Origin: Micromonospora sp. NBRC 110009
GTDB taxonomy: Bacteria; Actinomycetota; Actinomycetes; Mycobacteriales; Micromonosporaceae
DNA: 64,000 nucleotides
Direction: 5' to 3'
Assembly (NCBI RefSeq): GCF_030518795.1
Contig: NZ_CP130427.1
Location: forward strand, 372,001-436,000
Shown here in pieces: positions 42,800 to 51,989 of the stretch. Both the position numbers and the translations under genes were made by a program. Numbering within the stretch: position 1 is the stretch's first letter; every line of letters begins with the position of its first letter. A model generated the notes under the pieces. That model did not search any database. It worked only from the letters and a program-made list of their open reading frames with translations, and was not told the DNA's origin.

Positions 42800-43667
42800 T
42801 CACCACGTCGCCACCGAGCCGGCCGTGCTCCGGGTCTCGGGCCACCGCGCCGGAGGCGAGCAGCGAGGTCAGCGCCCGGCTCGCGTCGGCGGACCGGTAG
42901 ACCGTCGAGGTCGCGGCGAAGCGGCGCAGCTCGGTCACCGTCCGCGGGCCGGAGCGGGTGAGCTCGGCCAGCAGCTCGCGGCGCAGCGGGCCGGGTTCCG
43001 GATCGAGGGTGATGGCGAGCAGCCGCCCGGCCGGGTCGGCCGGGTCGCGGTAGCGCACCCCGGCGTACTCGTCGACCGCCCAGAGCGCGTCCTTGAGCGC
43101 CTCCAGTCCCTTGTCGGAGCCGGTGCCGTAGGCGAGCAGCCGGGCCGGGCCGCCGTCGTCGGGCACCAGCTCCACCTCGGTGACCAGCGGGAACCCGGCC
43201 GCGGTCAGCGCCGGGCGCACGGGCCGGCCGGCCGTCGTGACGAGCAGCAGCTCGGCCGGGCGGCCGGACGCGGCGGCGGCCAGCACGGCCGGCTCGGGGT
43301 CGCCGCCGTCGACGACGGTCAGCAGCGGGGCGCCGGCCGCGCCGGCGGCCTTGAGCGCCACCGGCAGCCGGTCCGGGTGGCCGGGCACCACGTGCACGGC
43401 GACGTCCGCCGGCAGAGCGGCCTCGGCGGCGCCGACCCGGGCCGGCAGCTCCGCGCCGCCCCCGGCGAGCACCAGCACGGTCAGCCGCCGCCCGCGCAAC
43501 CGGTCGGCGAACTCGGCCACCACCCCCAGGGCGGCCTCCGCGTCGCCGACGTCGCCGCCGGCGTACGCGAGGGCCAGGGTGGCCCGCCGGGAGCGGTGCA
43601 GCGCTCCCGGCAGCCAGTGGTCGAGCTGCCGGACGAGGAGCTCGCGCAGGACGGCGTCGGTCGACAT
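42762..43667 (-). CDS. Hypothetical protein with Rossmann-like and winged-helix-like parts
   Basis: A 301-residue protein without signal peptide. The first 180 residues show alternating beta/alpha (L-T-V-L-V-L-A-G-G-G, V-A-V-H-V-V-P-G-H, P-L-L-T-V-V-D-G-G, E-L-L-L-V-T-T-A-G). The last 90 residues contain a winged-helix-like segment (L-R-R-E-L-L-A-E-L-T-R-S-G-P-R-T-V-T-E-L-R-R-F). The layout faintly recalls three-Cys-motif partner proteins, but there is no cysteine and no firm family. It overlaps the end of the K+ channel gene. Confidence 0.65.
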   Translation of the reverse strand: MSTDAVLRELLVRQLDHWLPGALHRSRRATLALAYAGGDVGDAEAALGVVAEFADRLRGRRLTVLVLAGGGAELPARVGAAEAALPADVAVHVVPGHPDRLPVALKAAGAAGAPLLTVVDGGDPEPAVLAAAASGRPAELLLVTTAGRPVRPALTAAGFPLVTEVELVPDDGGPARLLAYGTGSDKGLEALKDALWAVDEYAGVRYRDPADPAGRLLAITLDPEPGPLRRELLAELTRSGPRTVTELRRFAATSTVYRSADASRALTSLLASGAVARDPEHGRLGGDVVISVAGGGAGSSA

Positions 43668-43685
43668 CCTGCCGTTCTACCGCAC

Positions 43686-44207
43686 TCAGGCGGGGATGGA
43701 GATGCCCACCCCGCCGCGGGTCTGGCCGCCGTAGCGCTGCCGCTCCCGGTCGAGGTCGAGCCGGCCGATCCGCTTGCGGGCGGCGAGGGCGTCGTCGTCG
43801 AGCAGGTCGGCGGGGATGATCCAGACGATCTCGAACTCCAACCCGTCCGGGTCGCGGCCGTAGAGGCTCTTGGTGGTGCCGTGGTCGGACGCGCCGACCA
43901 GGGCGTCGGCGGCGGCCAGCCGCTCGGCGGTGGCGGCCAGTTCGTCGAGGGTGTCGAGCTCCCAGGCCAGGTGGTAGAGGCCGACGGTGGACCGGCCGGC
44001 CGGGGAGGGACCGGCGGCGTCGCCGATCTCGAACAGGCCGAGGTCGTGGTCGTTGGTGGAGTCGGGCGCCTGGAGGAAGGCGGCGCCCCGGAACCCGTCC
44101 GGCGTCATCGGCACCGGACGGAAGCCCAGTACGTCGCGGTAGAACGCGACGCTGCGCTCGAGGTTACGGACGTAGAGCACGGCGTGGTTGAGCCGGTGGA
44201 TTCCCAT
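43686..44207 (-). CDS. VOC-family dioxygenase-like protein
   Basis: A 173-residue protein. The first VOC module reads I-H-R-L-N-H-A-V-L-Y-V-R-N-L-E-R-S-V-A-F-Y-R-D-V-L-G-F with metal-ligand His, the second V-G-L-Y-H-L-A-W-E-L-D-T-L-D-E-L with His, and Y-G-R-D-P-D-G-L-E-F-E-I-V-W supplies the Glu. This is the extradiol-dioxygenase/glyoxalase pattern. Divergent from a MarR regulator with a shared operator, which likely controls it. Confidence 0.88.
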   Translation of the reverse strand: MGIHRLNHAVLYVRNLERSVAFYRDVLGFRPVPMTPDGFRGAAFLQAPDSTNDHDLGLFEIGDAAGPSPAGRSTVGLYHLAWELDTLDELAATAERLAAADALVGASDHGTTKSLYGRDPDGLEFEIVWIIPADLLDDDALAARKRIGRLDLDRERQRYGGQTRGGVGISIPA

Positions 44208-44227
44208 GTCCCCCACGGTAGCGCGAT

Positions 44228-44243
44228 TTGATTGAGCGTTCAA
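44228..44243. promoter_or_regulatory. TTGA-N-TCAA operator of the MarR/VOC pair
   Basis: TTGA at 44228 and again at 44232, paired with TCAA at 44240-44243, in the 59-bp gap between the divergent VOC and MarR genes. TATGAT just after it is a plausible -10 for the MarR promoter. TTGA/TCAA is the common MarR-family half-site. Confidence 0.6.
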
Positions 44244-44266
44244 CGACTCGCGCTATGATGGGCGTC

Positions 44267-44728
44267 ATGACCCGGTGGCTGAACCCCGACGAGCAGCGGA
44301 CCTGGCGCGCCTTCCTCACCGCCTCCCGGGCGCTGATGGACGCCCTCGATCGCGAGCTGCAACGCGACGCGGGAATGCCGCACGCCTACTACGAGATCCT
44401 CGTCCGGCTCTCCGAGGCCACCGACCGGCGACTGCGGATGAGCGAACTCGCCGACGCCACCGGCTCCTCGCGCAGCCGGCTCTCCCACGCCGTCGCCCGG
44501 CTGGAGACGGCCGGCTGGGTCCGCCGCGAGGAGTGCCCCACCGACCGGCGCGGGCAGATCGCCGTCCTCACCGACGCCGGCTTCGCCACCCTCGCCGCCG
44601 CCGCGCCCGGCCACGTCGAAGGGGTACGCCGCCACCTCTTCGACGCGCTCAGCCCCGCCCAGGTCGACCAGCTCCGCCGGATCAGCGAGACCCTCGCCGA
44701 CCACCTGACCGAATCCGGACGAAACTGA
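44267..44728 (+). CDS. MarR-family transcriptional regulator
   Basis: A 153-residue protein beginning M-T-R-W-L-N-P-D-E-Q-R-T-W-R-A-F-L. The winged helix has R-M-S-E-L-A-D-A-T-G-S-S-R-S-R-L-S-H-A-V-A-R-L-E and the wing D-R-R-G-Q-I-A-V-L-T. ATG 44267 is preferred over an upstream ATG inside the operator. Divergent to the VOC gene. Confidence 0.9.
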   Translation: MTRWLNPDEQRTWRAFLTASRALMDALDRELQRDAGMPHAYYEILVRLSEATDRRLRMSELADATGSSRSRLSHAVARLETAGWVRREECPTDRRGQIAVLTDAGFATLAAAAPGHVEGVRRHLFDALSPAQVDQLRRISETLADHLTESGRN

Positions 44729-44776
44729 TCCACTCCGGGGGTTGTACTTACCGTCGCCGGATGAGCACGATGGGAC

Positions 44777-46351
44777 GTGTCCTCCGGCCTCGGTGAACTG
44801 ACGATCCAGGCGCACCACCTGGTGTCCGAAGGCGACCTCGCCGGCGCCCAGCGGCTGCTCGCCGACGCGCTGACCGACGCCGATCCCCGCCCCGCCAACG
44901 CCTCCCCCGAGCTGGCCGACGCCGCCGGCCTCCAGGCCCGCGTGCTGGTCGCCCTCGGCGAGCCGCACTCCGCGCGCGGCTGGGCCGCCTTCGCGTACGC
45001 GGCGGCCACCCGGCTCCACGGCCGCTCCGACGAGCGCAGCATCACCGCCGCCGCCACCCTGGCCGCCGTGCTGCACCGGGTCGGCAGCGACGCCCGGGCC
45101 GCCCGGCTCTACTCCGCCGTCATCATCGAGCTGACCGCCCGCGACGGGCCGGAGTCGCAGCGGGTGCTGGCCGCGCACGCCGACCTGGCCACCGTCGAGT
45201 ACGCCCGCGGCCAGTGCGACCGCGCCCGGGACCGCCTCCAGGACGCCTGGGAGCTGCACCGCGAGGTCTACGGCGACGGCCACCCCAGCGGCATCAAGAT
45301 GCTGGCCAAGCTCGGCGCGATGGAACGTAACTGCGGCCGGTGGGCCGAATCCCACGAGCACCTGACCCTCGCCGAGGAGCTCTGCGCACTGCACCTGGCC
45401 GACGACGACCCGCTCGCCGGGCAGGTGGCGACGCTGGTCCGCGCCGCCGCCGACCCGGACCACGTCTGCGCCGAGCCAGAGCCACCGGCCCGGGAGACGC
45501 CGGTGGTGCCGGCCGCCCGGGTCCCGCCGGCCGACGAGGGACCGCCCGACCCGCCGCCGCATCATCCGCCGGATGCCGACGGCCCGGCGGCGACGCCGCT
45601 CTACCGCCCGCCGGACCGGTCGGCCGACGCCGCGCACGTGCCGAACCCCCGGACCCCACCGGAGGCCGCGGACGAACCGTTCGACGACTACCCGTGGCCG
45701 CCGGACGAGCCGGGCGAGGAGCCGTGGCGACCCGGGGAGAGCGTGCTGCCCCCGACCGTGGTCGGGCTCACCGACGACGAGCCGGCCGGCGTACGCCGGG
45801 TGCCCCGGGCCGCCGACCCGGAGCCACCGCTGCCCTACCTGCCGGTGCACGCGCCGCGACCGCCCGACCCCGAGGGCCGGAACACGCCGTGGCTCCCCCT
45901 GGTGGTGGCCGGGGTGATCGTGATCCTGGTGCTCGGCACCATCGGCGTGGTCGCCGGGGTGTCCCGCGTGGACCGCTCCCGCGGCACCCCGGCCCCCGTA
46001 CCGACCACCGCGCCGAACAGCGGCAGCACCGCCACCCCGGCCGCCCCCACCGGCACGCCGAACGCGGCGCCCGCCTCCCCGGGCAGCCCGCCCGGCCCGG
46101 TCCGGCTCACCGACCGGCGGGACAGCATCGTGCTGAGCTGGACGTACCCGGCCGGCGCGGAAGGGCCGGTGGTCATCGCCGGCGGCCGGTCGCGGGCCGA
46201 GCAGCACACCTTCCAGGAGCTGCCGGCCGGCACCGACAGCTACATCGCCTACGGCCTCAACCGCAGCATCGACTACTGCTTCACCGTCGCGGTGGTCTGG
46301 TCCACCGACACGGTCGCCCGCGCCGCCCCGGTCTGCACCAGGCGGGGTTGA
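44777..46351 (+). CDS. TPR-containing membrane protein with C-terminal FN3-like domain
   Basis: A 524-residue protein from GTG 44777. Residues 1-230 are helical repeats like tetratricopeptides (A-R-L-Y-S-A-V-I-I-E-L-T, A-D-L-A-T-V-E-Y-A-R-G-Q-C-D-R-A). A long Pro/Asp-rich linker leads to a single membrane helix (L-V-V-A-G-V-I-V-I-L-V-L-G-T-I-G-V-V-A-G). Next come a Pro/Thr/Ala-rich spacer and a fibronectin-III-like domain ending V-W-S-T-D-T-V-A-R-A-A-P-V-C. TPRs are in the cytoplasm, the FN3-like domain outside. Function unknown. Confidence 0.8.
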   Translation: MSSGLGELTIQAHHLVSEGDLAGAQRLLADALTDADPRPANASPELADAAGLQARVLVALGEPHSARGWAAFAYAAATRLHGRSDERSITAAATLAAVLHRVGSDARAARLYSAVIIELTARDGPESQRVLAAHADLATVEYARGQCDRARDRLQDAWELHREVYGDGHPSGIKMLAKLGAMERNCGRWAESHEHLTLAEELCALHLADDDPLAGQVATLVRAAADPDHVCAEPEPPARETPVVPAARVPPADEGPPDPPPHHPPDADGPAATPLYRPPDRSADAAHVPNPRTPPEAADEPFDDYPWPPDEPGEEPWRPGESVLPPTVVGLTDDEPAGVRRVPRAADPEPPLPYLPVHAPRPPDPEGRNTPWLPLVVAGVIVILVLGTIGVVAGVSRVDRSRGTPAPVPTTAPNSGSTATPAAPTGTPNAAPASPGSPPGPVRLTDRRDSIVLSWTYPAGAEGPVVIAGGRSRAEQHTFQELPAGTDSYIAYGLNRSIDYCFTVAVVWSTDTVARAAPVCTRRG

Positions 46352-46514
46352 CCGGGAGCCACCTGCCCGCGACCGGGCGGTAGCGCACGTTCACCGCGGC
46401 CAAGCGCTCCTCGTCGCCGAGCAGCACCCCTGGGTAAGGTCCGGTTCCATGGCGGTTGAGTGGTCCGGGGGCGGGCATAGCGGGGGCCCACCCCCGAGCG
46501 AAGACGGCCGGGGA

Positions 46515-46539
46515 CCCCGGTCCGCAGAACGGACCGGGG
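46515..46539. terminator. Bidirectional hairpin terminator
   Basis: CCCCGGTCCG and CGGACCGGGG around a CAGAA loop, between two convergent genes. Confidence 0.85.
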
Positions 46540-46550
46540 CCCGGAAACCG

Positions 46551-47036
46551 TCAGGGACCGAGCCGCTCCACTGCCCCGGACGCGTTCTTGGCCCGGTAGG
46601 TCCAGTCACTGGCCGAGTCGGGGAACGCGATGACGAAGAACTTCGCCACCCCGGTCCCCGCCGGCATGGCCTGGGCGGTCACCACGACCGGTTCCCGGCC
46701 GGGCGCCGTGGCCTCCACGGAACTCACCGACTTTCGCAGGGGCCCGTACGCGAACTCAGTTGTGCCGGGACCGCTGCCGTCCATGTACGCGGAACTCCTC
46801 GGCTCGGCGTCGGCCCAACTGCCGCACGCGCCGCTGTAGCTCTTCTTCATCGCCGCGTCCCGCAGGTCGAGGCAGAGCTCGCCCGCCTCGTCCTTGAAGG
46901 TGACCAGAGTCCAGCCGCTGCCGGCAACCTCACCAGAGGCGACCTTCACAGGCGGGGTGCTCTTGTCCGCGGAGCACGCGGTGAGACCGACGCACACAAC
47001 CGCGGCGACGGTCAGCACGGACATCGTTCGCCTCAT
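46551..47036 (-). CDS. Lipoprotein overlapping the DNRLRE/amidase gene
   Basis: A 161-residue lipoprotein. The signal sequence M-R-R-T-M-S-V-L-T-V-A-A-V-V-C-V-G-L ends at the lipobox L-T-A-C. The mature domain has paired cysteines (L-C-L-D-L and G-A-C-G-S-W) and a beta-rich C-terminus. Its ATG overlaps the stop of the 1526-aa gene (ATGA), so both are translated as a unit. It could anchor or inhibit that secreted enzyme; this is inference from coupling. Confidence 0.82.
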   Translation of the reverse strand: MRRTMSVLTVAAVVCVGLTACSADKSTPPVKVASGEVAGSGWTLVTFKDEAGELCLDLRDAAMKKSYSGACGSWADAEPRSSAYMDGSGPGTTEFAYGPLRKSVSSVEATAPGREPVVVTAQAMPAGTGVAKFFVIAFPDSASDWTYRAKNASGAVERLGP

Positions 47037-50000
47037 CGATTCCCCAAATGCGCGATGTAGAGGGTCACCGGGCCGTGGCCCTGGGCGTTCAGCGCCGCGA
47101 GCGCGTCGGACAGCTTGCGGTTCCGGTGGCCGTCGCTGTGCTGGGAGTAGCGGAGGTCGTTGCCGTTCACGTAGGTGATGACGGAGGTGTGGCCGATGTT
47201 CTTCCACTCGCGGTACTTCCAGAACAGGATGTCACCGGGTACGGCCTGGTTGTAGTAGCGGACCCAGGTCACGTTGCGGTACCCGAGGTGACGGCTCAGG
47301 TTGACCACCGCACCCCAGGAGTACGTGCGGTTGTAGATGTTGCTCCACCAGTGCCGGTCGTCGCGGTACCACCCGTTGCGGAACGGCAGTCCGCCCCCGG
47401 TGTGCATCGCCTTCGACGCGAAGTCGGTGCAGTCGTTGTCGCGGAACGCCCGCGGCGGCTTGTCGTACGCGTGGTCGACGGCGTAGTTGGAAACGCCGGC
47501 GTGGTTGACGCCGTTGGAGTTCGTGAAGGTGGTGAACCCCCCGGTGGGCTCGTCGACGCCGGTGACGGGCAGCCCGTCCTCGTCGAGTTGCACCGGGGCG
47601 GGGTCGTCGGCGGCTGCCAACGCCAGCGGGGCTAGCGGTGCCTCGTCGAGGTCGGTGACCGTACCGTCGTCCAGGCTCGGCACCAGGTCCGCGTCGGCTG
47701 CGTCGACGACGGCGGAGAGGGTCCCGGCGGTGAAGCGGAAGTCCTCCGCCATCGCGCTCTCGGACGATGCGTCGGCCGTGGAGACCGCGTTGCCTACAGC
47801 CCTTACCACCACGCCGTCGGCGTCGGCGGAGACAAGTGTGTCGGAGGCGGACCAGGCCTCGCCGTCCACGGGAAGGGCGTGGCGCCGCAGCACGTCCGCC
47901 GCCTGCCAGTCGGAGGACGACCGGGCGAGGGTGACCGCACCGATCATCGCCCGCTCGCTGAGTCCGGTCAGCGCCGTCGCCGGGTCGCCGCTAGCCGCCG
48001 GGGCGGCGTCCGTGACGGTGTGATACTGCGTGACGGCGTTGAGGTACCGCTGCGCGCCGTCGGTCGGCTCGACGGGAGTGAACGTGCGGGGCGTCGAGGT
48101 CCCGCTCGTAGTGCCGGCCGTGGAGGCGGTGACGGTGACCGTGTACGCCTGCCCGTTGGTCAGGCCGTGCACGATGACCGGCCCGGCCGTCGCCGAGGTG
48201 ACCGTCGCCGCCGAGGTGTCCTGGTTGGTCACGGTGACCGTGTAGGTGGTCCCGTCCGGGTCGGTTCCGGCGTACTCGCCGGGCTCCCAGTTGACCAGTA
48301 CGCCCCGGTCGCCGGCCCGCGCGGTGACGTCACGCGGCGCGGACGGCGCGGCGGGCGGCAGGTACTCGACGGCCAGGGTCGGCGCGGCGCCGAGGTGCGC
48401 GGTGGCGCCGGTGCCGGGTTCCACGGCGAGGGCGAGCCCCCCGTTGATGGTGGGGTCGTCCAGCCACTGCGTGACGAGGTCGGTGACGTCCAGGTCGGTG
48501 CCCGCGGCGGGCATCACCACCCCGTCGTCCGTGCTCGCGGCGGCGAAGAGCAGCTCGCCGGCCGCCGGCTCGGGCCACGAGGCCATGATGGGGAAAACGT
48601 TGAGCATGGTCGAGTCGCACGCCGGATCACAGCCGGCGGGGGCGAGCCGCAGATGCGCCGAGGTCACCTGCGCCCCGGCCGGCAGCGACGTGAGACCGGT
48701 GAACCGGACGAACGCCATGCTGGGCTGGTCGCCGTCGGCGGCCGTCACATCGTCCGACTGCAACGGACAGGTGCCGGCGTCGCAGTCCTGGCCGTCCACC
48801 AAGGACGACCCCCAGTCCGACGCCGTGACGTCCTGCTTGGTGGTCTGCGGCGCGACGACGGTGACGGAGGTGAACTCCTGGGGGGCGCTCTGCGCCGAGC
48901 AGACCTGACCAACACAGGTGGTAGCGGCCCACCGGATCGTGTCGCCGGGATGCACCAGGTCGCTCGGGACGGCGACGGAGGTCCGTACGCCGGGCACCGC
49001 CTCGACCTCGGCCAGCGGTGAGCCGCCGAGCGGTTGGCCGGCAGCGTCCCAGAGCTGGAAGCGCACGGTCACGGTGCGGTTGGAGGGGCGGTTCGCGACC
49101 ACCGACAGGACCGGGCGCGGCGTGTCGGTCTGCGTCGCAGCTAGGTCGGTGGGCACCCGCGGCCGGTCGTCGACCAGCCGTCGCCAGGCCGACCAGGGGC
49201 CGGTATCGGCGGACGTCCGCCCGCGGGCCCGGTAGGCGTAGTCGCGGCCGACGTCGAGTGTGCCCGGGGCGATCGTCCAGGAGGCGGTGGAGCCGTCGGG
49301 GACGGCGGTGACAGTGGAGTTGGCGACCCGGGTGGTGAGCGCGCCGTCCCAGACCTCGAAGTCGTAGTCGACGGCGGATCCCACGCCGGGCCCGACGTAG
49401 GCCGTGAGGGTCGGCTGGTCGGACATGACGGGGTCGACGGCGGATGTCGCCCCGAACGGCTCCACCGGGTCGGCGGAGAGCGAGGCCAGGCCCTGGGAGA
49501 GCGGCCCGTTGCCGTAGTAGAAGGAGTAGCTGGTGGTCGCTCCCACGTTGCCGGCGGCGTCGACGGTCTGCACCTTGAGGGTGTGGGCGCCCGTGCTCGG
49601 GGCGGCGAGCGCAATGTCCACCGTGGAGGCAGTGCCGGTGACGGCCGCTGAGGAGGTGAAGGTTGTACCGTCCAGGACCCACCGCAGGATGGACGCGTCG
49701 GCACTGGTGGGGTGGGCCGACCAATGTGCCTTGCCGTCGGCACCCAGGCCGGCGGCGCCGGTCCACGCGTTCTCCGGGAAGGTGGCGGACGAGACGACGG
49801 GGGCGGCCGGCGGTGTGGTGTCGACGGTGAACCGGTCGTACCCGGTCGACCAGGCCGGTGAGACGAGGCTGCCGTCACTGCCCCAGGCGCGGACGACGTA
49901 CTGGATGCCGTTGGTGAGCTTGCCTGCGGGGACGGCGGCGGTGGACGTGCCACCGGAGGTGACCGAGGTGCCGGCCAGGTGGTCGACCACCTTGGTTGAT

Positions 50001-51613
50001 CCGGTGTAGACGTCGAACAGGGCCTTGACCGTGCCGCCGTCAGGGTCGGAGATGACCGCCCTGAGCGTCGGTGTGGTGGTCGTGGTCCAACCGGTCGTGG
50101 TGGTGGCCGAGGCGGTACCGGGCGTGTGACTGGGGGTGCCCGGCGTGTTGGGGTACGAGTTGTAGGTGACCGACAGGGTCGGCTGGTGGGTTGCGGCGTT
50201 GGCCGAGTTGAACTTCTTCCAGGCGAAGTTGTCGGTCTCGCTGGCCGCCCGCAGCCCGACGGTGCGGACCGCCGCCGGCAGCGCGGCCCAGCTGCTGGCG
50301 AGGCCGGTCACGGTGACGTTGTCGGTCGCGGCGGCGCAGCTGGAGTTGTACCCGTGCGCGGTGGACGCGGACGCCCACTGCTTGGTCCAGGACGGCTGGT
50401 TGGTCCAGGTGGTGGTGGAGCTGAATGATCCGGTCTCCCACACCTGCCAGGAGCGCGCGGAGCAGGACCAGGAGTGGAACTGGTACAGCGACAGCGTCGC
50501 CGAGGAGACGACCTTCCCGGCGAACCCGGCGGTGTTGAAGGAGATGAAGGACCGGGCCACCGACTTGCCGCTGTCGTACGTGCCGAGACGCAGCTCCGTG
50601 GAGCCGACCTGGGAGCTGGAGTAGTCCGTCTCCACCCAGGTGTCGGAGTAGGGCTTGATGGTGGTGGCCGGGTCGATGGTGACCGGGTAGACGGTGGCCG
50701 GGTCGGCGAGCCAGCGCGCGTCCGGGGTGAGCTCCAGCGAGTAGCGTCCGGCGCCGGAGGCGCGCAGCGCCATGCCGACCGGACTGGTTCTGGTCGACTG
50801 GCCGGCGCGGGGGTCCACGGAGCCATCCCAGGCGGTCGGTGCCGGGATGCGGCCTCGGACGGCCTCCTGGCCGTCACGCAGCACGACCGACCCGTCCGCC
50901 TCCTTCGTGGCGGTCAGCCCCTCGCCGACCAGTGGCAGTGAGATGGCGAACGGCGTGTCCGCGGCCGGCCGGCGGCGCAGCACGAGGAACTGCTCGAAGC
51001 CGGTCGCGGTGGCGCGGAGGACGAGGTCGATGCCGGGGCGCACGTCCCGGTAAGTGGCCTCGGGGCCGGAGAGCACCGGGGTGGGGAGTGGGCCGCTCCA
51101 GCCGAGGCCGAGCCTCCGGCCCGGGCCGGCGTCCAACGAGGCCAGGCCGGTCGGTGCCGCGACGGAGGTGGGGTCGGCCGCCTTCGCTTGCCGGGACTTC
51201 GCGGTAGCGGCGGTCCGCGGCCCGGCCAGTCGCAGGTGGTCGGGGTGGGAGACGGCGCCGACCGTGCCGTCCTCGGCGCGGCGCAGGTTCAGGTCCAGGG
51301 GCGCCCAACCGGTCGGCGCGTCGGCGTCGCGGACCCGGACCGGGCCGGCCGAGACCTCGGTGGTGAAGGTGCCATCCGGGTTGGCGTAGCTGGTCGAGTC
51401 TTCGCTCCGGGCCGAGGTGATCTCCACCCGGAAGCCCTGTGCAGCGGCTGCCCGCTGGGCCGACGCAGGGTCCTCGGCGGACCACACCACCGGCCTGAGC
51501 TGAGGTGCCGGGGCGGGCGGGGCGGCGGTCGCGGCTGTCATGTGGACAGTAGCGCCGGTGGCCACCAGCAGTCCGACCGTCGCCGCGGCAACGACGGTGG
51601 CAACTCTTCGCAT
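47033..51613 (-). CDS. Large secreted DNRLRE/FN3 protein with C-terminal amidase domain
   Basis: A 1526-residue exported protein. A signal peptide spans about residues 1-31 (M-R-R-V-A-T-V-V-A-A-A-T-V-G-L-L-V-A, cleavage near A-T-A-A). A DNRLRE module lies at about residues 310-490 (S-D-T-W-V-E-T-D-Y-S, L-R-L-G-T-Y). FN3-like and Big-like repeats follow, then a second DNRLRE-like block and another FN3. The C-terminal 160 residues are an amidase_6-type domain: C1395 in N-D-C-T-D-F-A-S, His1475 in I-G-H-T-S-V-I. It resembles cell-wall-associated hydrolases that process extracellular peptides or cell wall. ATG 51613 follows GGGGAAG. Confidence 0.85.
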   Translation of the reverse strand: MRRVATVVAAATVGLLVATGATVHMTAATAAPPAPAPQLRPVVWSAEDPASAQRAAAAQGFRVEITSARSEDSTSYANPDGTFTTEVSAGPVRVRDADAPTGWAPLDLNLRRAEDGTVGAVSHPDHLRLAGPRTAATAKSRQAKAADPTSVAAPTGLASLDAGPGRRLGLGWSGPLPTPVLSGPEATYRDVRPGIDLVLRATATGFEQFLVLRRRPAADTPFAISLPLVGEGLTATKEADGSVVLRDGQEAVRGRIPAPTAWDGSVDPRAGQSTRTSPVGMALRASGAGRYSLELTPDARWLADPATVYPVTIDPATTIKPYSDTWVETDYSSSQVGSTELRLGTYDSGKSVARSFISFNTAGFAGKVVSSATLSLYQFHSWSCSARSWQVWETGSFSSTTTWTNQPSWTKQWASASTAHGYNSSCAAATDNVTVTGLASSWAALPAAVRTVGLRAASETDNFAWKKFNSANAATHQPTLSVTYNSYPNTPGTPSHTPGTASATTTTGWTTTTTPTLRAVISDPDGGTVKALFDVYTGSTKVVDHLAGTSVTSGGTSTAAVPAGKLTNGIQYVVRAWGSDGSLVSPAWSTGYDRFTVDTTPPAAPVVSSATFPENAWTGAAGLGADGKAHWSAHPTSADASILRWVLDGTTFTSSAAVTGTASTVDIALAAPSTGAHTLKVQTVDAAGNVGATTSYSFYYGNGPLSQGLASLSADPVEPFGATSAVDPVMSDQPTLTAYVGPGVGSAVDYDFEVWDGALTTRVANSTVTAVPDGSTASWTIAPGTLDVGRDYAYRARGRTSADTGPWSAWRRLVDDRPRVPTDLAATQTDTPRPVLSVVANRPSNRTVTVRFQLWDAAGQPLGGSPLAEVEAVPGVRTSVAVPSDLVHPGDTIRWAATTCVGQVCSAQSAPQEFTSVTVVAPQTTKQDVTASDWGSSLVDGQDCDAGTCPLQSDDVTAADGDQPSMAFVRFTGLTSLPAGAQVTSAHLRLAPAGCDPACDSTMLNVFPIMASWPEPAAGELLFAAASTDDGVVMPAAGTDLDVTDLVTQWLDDPTINGGLALAVEPGTGATAHLGAAPTLAVEYLPPAAPSAPRDVTARAGDRGVLVNWEPGEYAGTDPDGTTYTVTVTNQDTSAATVTSATAGPVIVHGLTNGQAYTVTVTASTAGTTSGTSTPRTFTPVEPTDGAQRYLNAVTQYHTVTDAAPAASGDPATALTGLSERAMIGAVTLARSSSDWQAADVLRRHALPVDGEAWSASDTLVSADADGVVVRAVGNAVSTADASSESAMAEDFRFTAGTLSAVVDAADADLVPSLDDGTVTDLDEAPLAPLALAAADDPAPVQLDEDGLPVTGVDEPTGGFTTFTNSNGVNHAGVSNYAVDHAYDKPPRAFRDNDCTDFASKAMHTGGGLPFRNGWYRDDRHWWSNIYNRTYSWGAVVNLSRHLGYRNVTWVRYYNQAVPGDILFWKYREWKNIGHTSVITYVNGNDLRYSQHSDGHRNRKLSDALAALNAQGHGPVTLYIAHLGNR

Positions 51614-51989
51614 TCTTCTTCCCCCGTATCGGAGCCGAACGGGCGTTCGGCTGCGGAGGATGCAACCACTCGGAGTGGTGACAGGCCATGGACGTACGGC
51701 CCATAAAGAGCGGCGGAAAAGCCGATCGCTTTGCATCGATCGGTGGGAGAGGCACGTCAGTCCGCCGCCACCACATGGGAAGGTGACGAAGACCACTTTC
51801 TGCCCGCCGGAGGGTACGGGGTTCGGGGCCGGCGTCCCCCCGGTTCGCGCCAAATCGCCAAGACGACGAACGGACCGGCCAACCGCTACCGACGACCGGG
51901 ATCAAGCCCACCCAGTCGATTGCAAGTCGCCGACCAGCGCTCCTGGCCACGACCGTCCTCAGTGGTGCGGGCGGCCCGGTCGCCTGGTG
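51614..51989 (-). promoter_or_regulatory. Structured leader of the secreted amidase gene
   Basis: A 376-bp gap. Near the start codon there is a perfect AGCCGAACG/CGTTCGGCT hairpin (51633-51652), then a CCACTC/GAGTGG element, then CCGATCG/CGATCGG farther upstream (about 51720-51745). Several hairpins in one leader point to RNA-level control or a terminator/antiterminator switch, but no riboswitch class is recognised. Confidence 0.45.
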
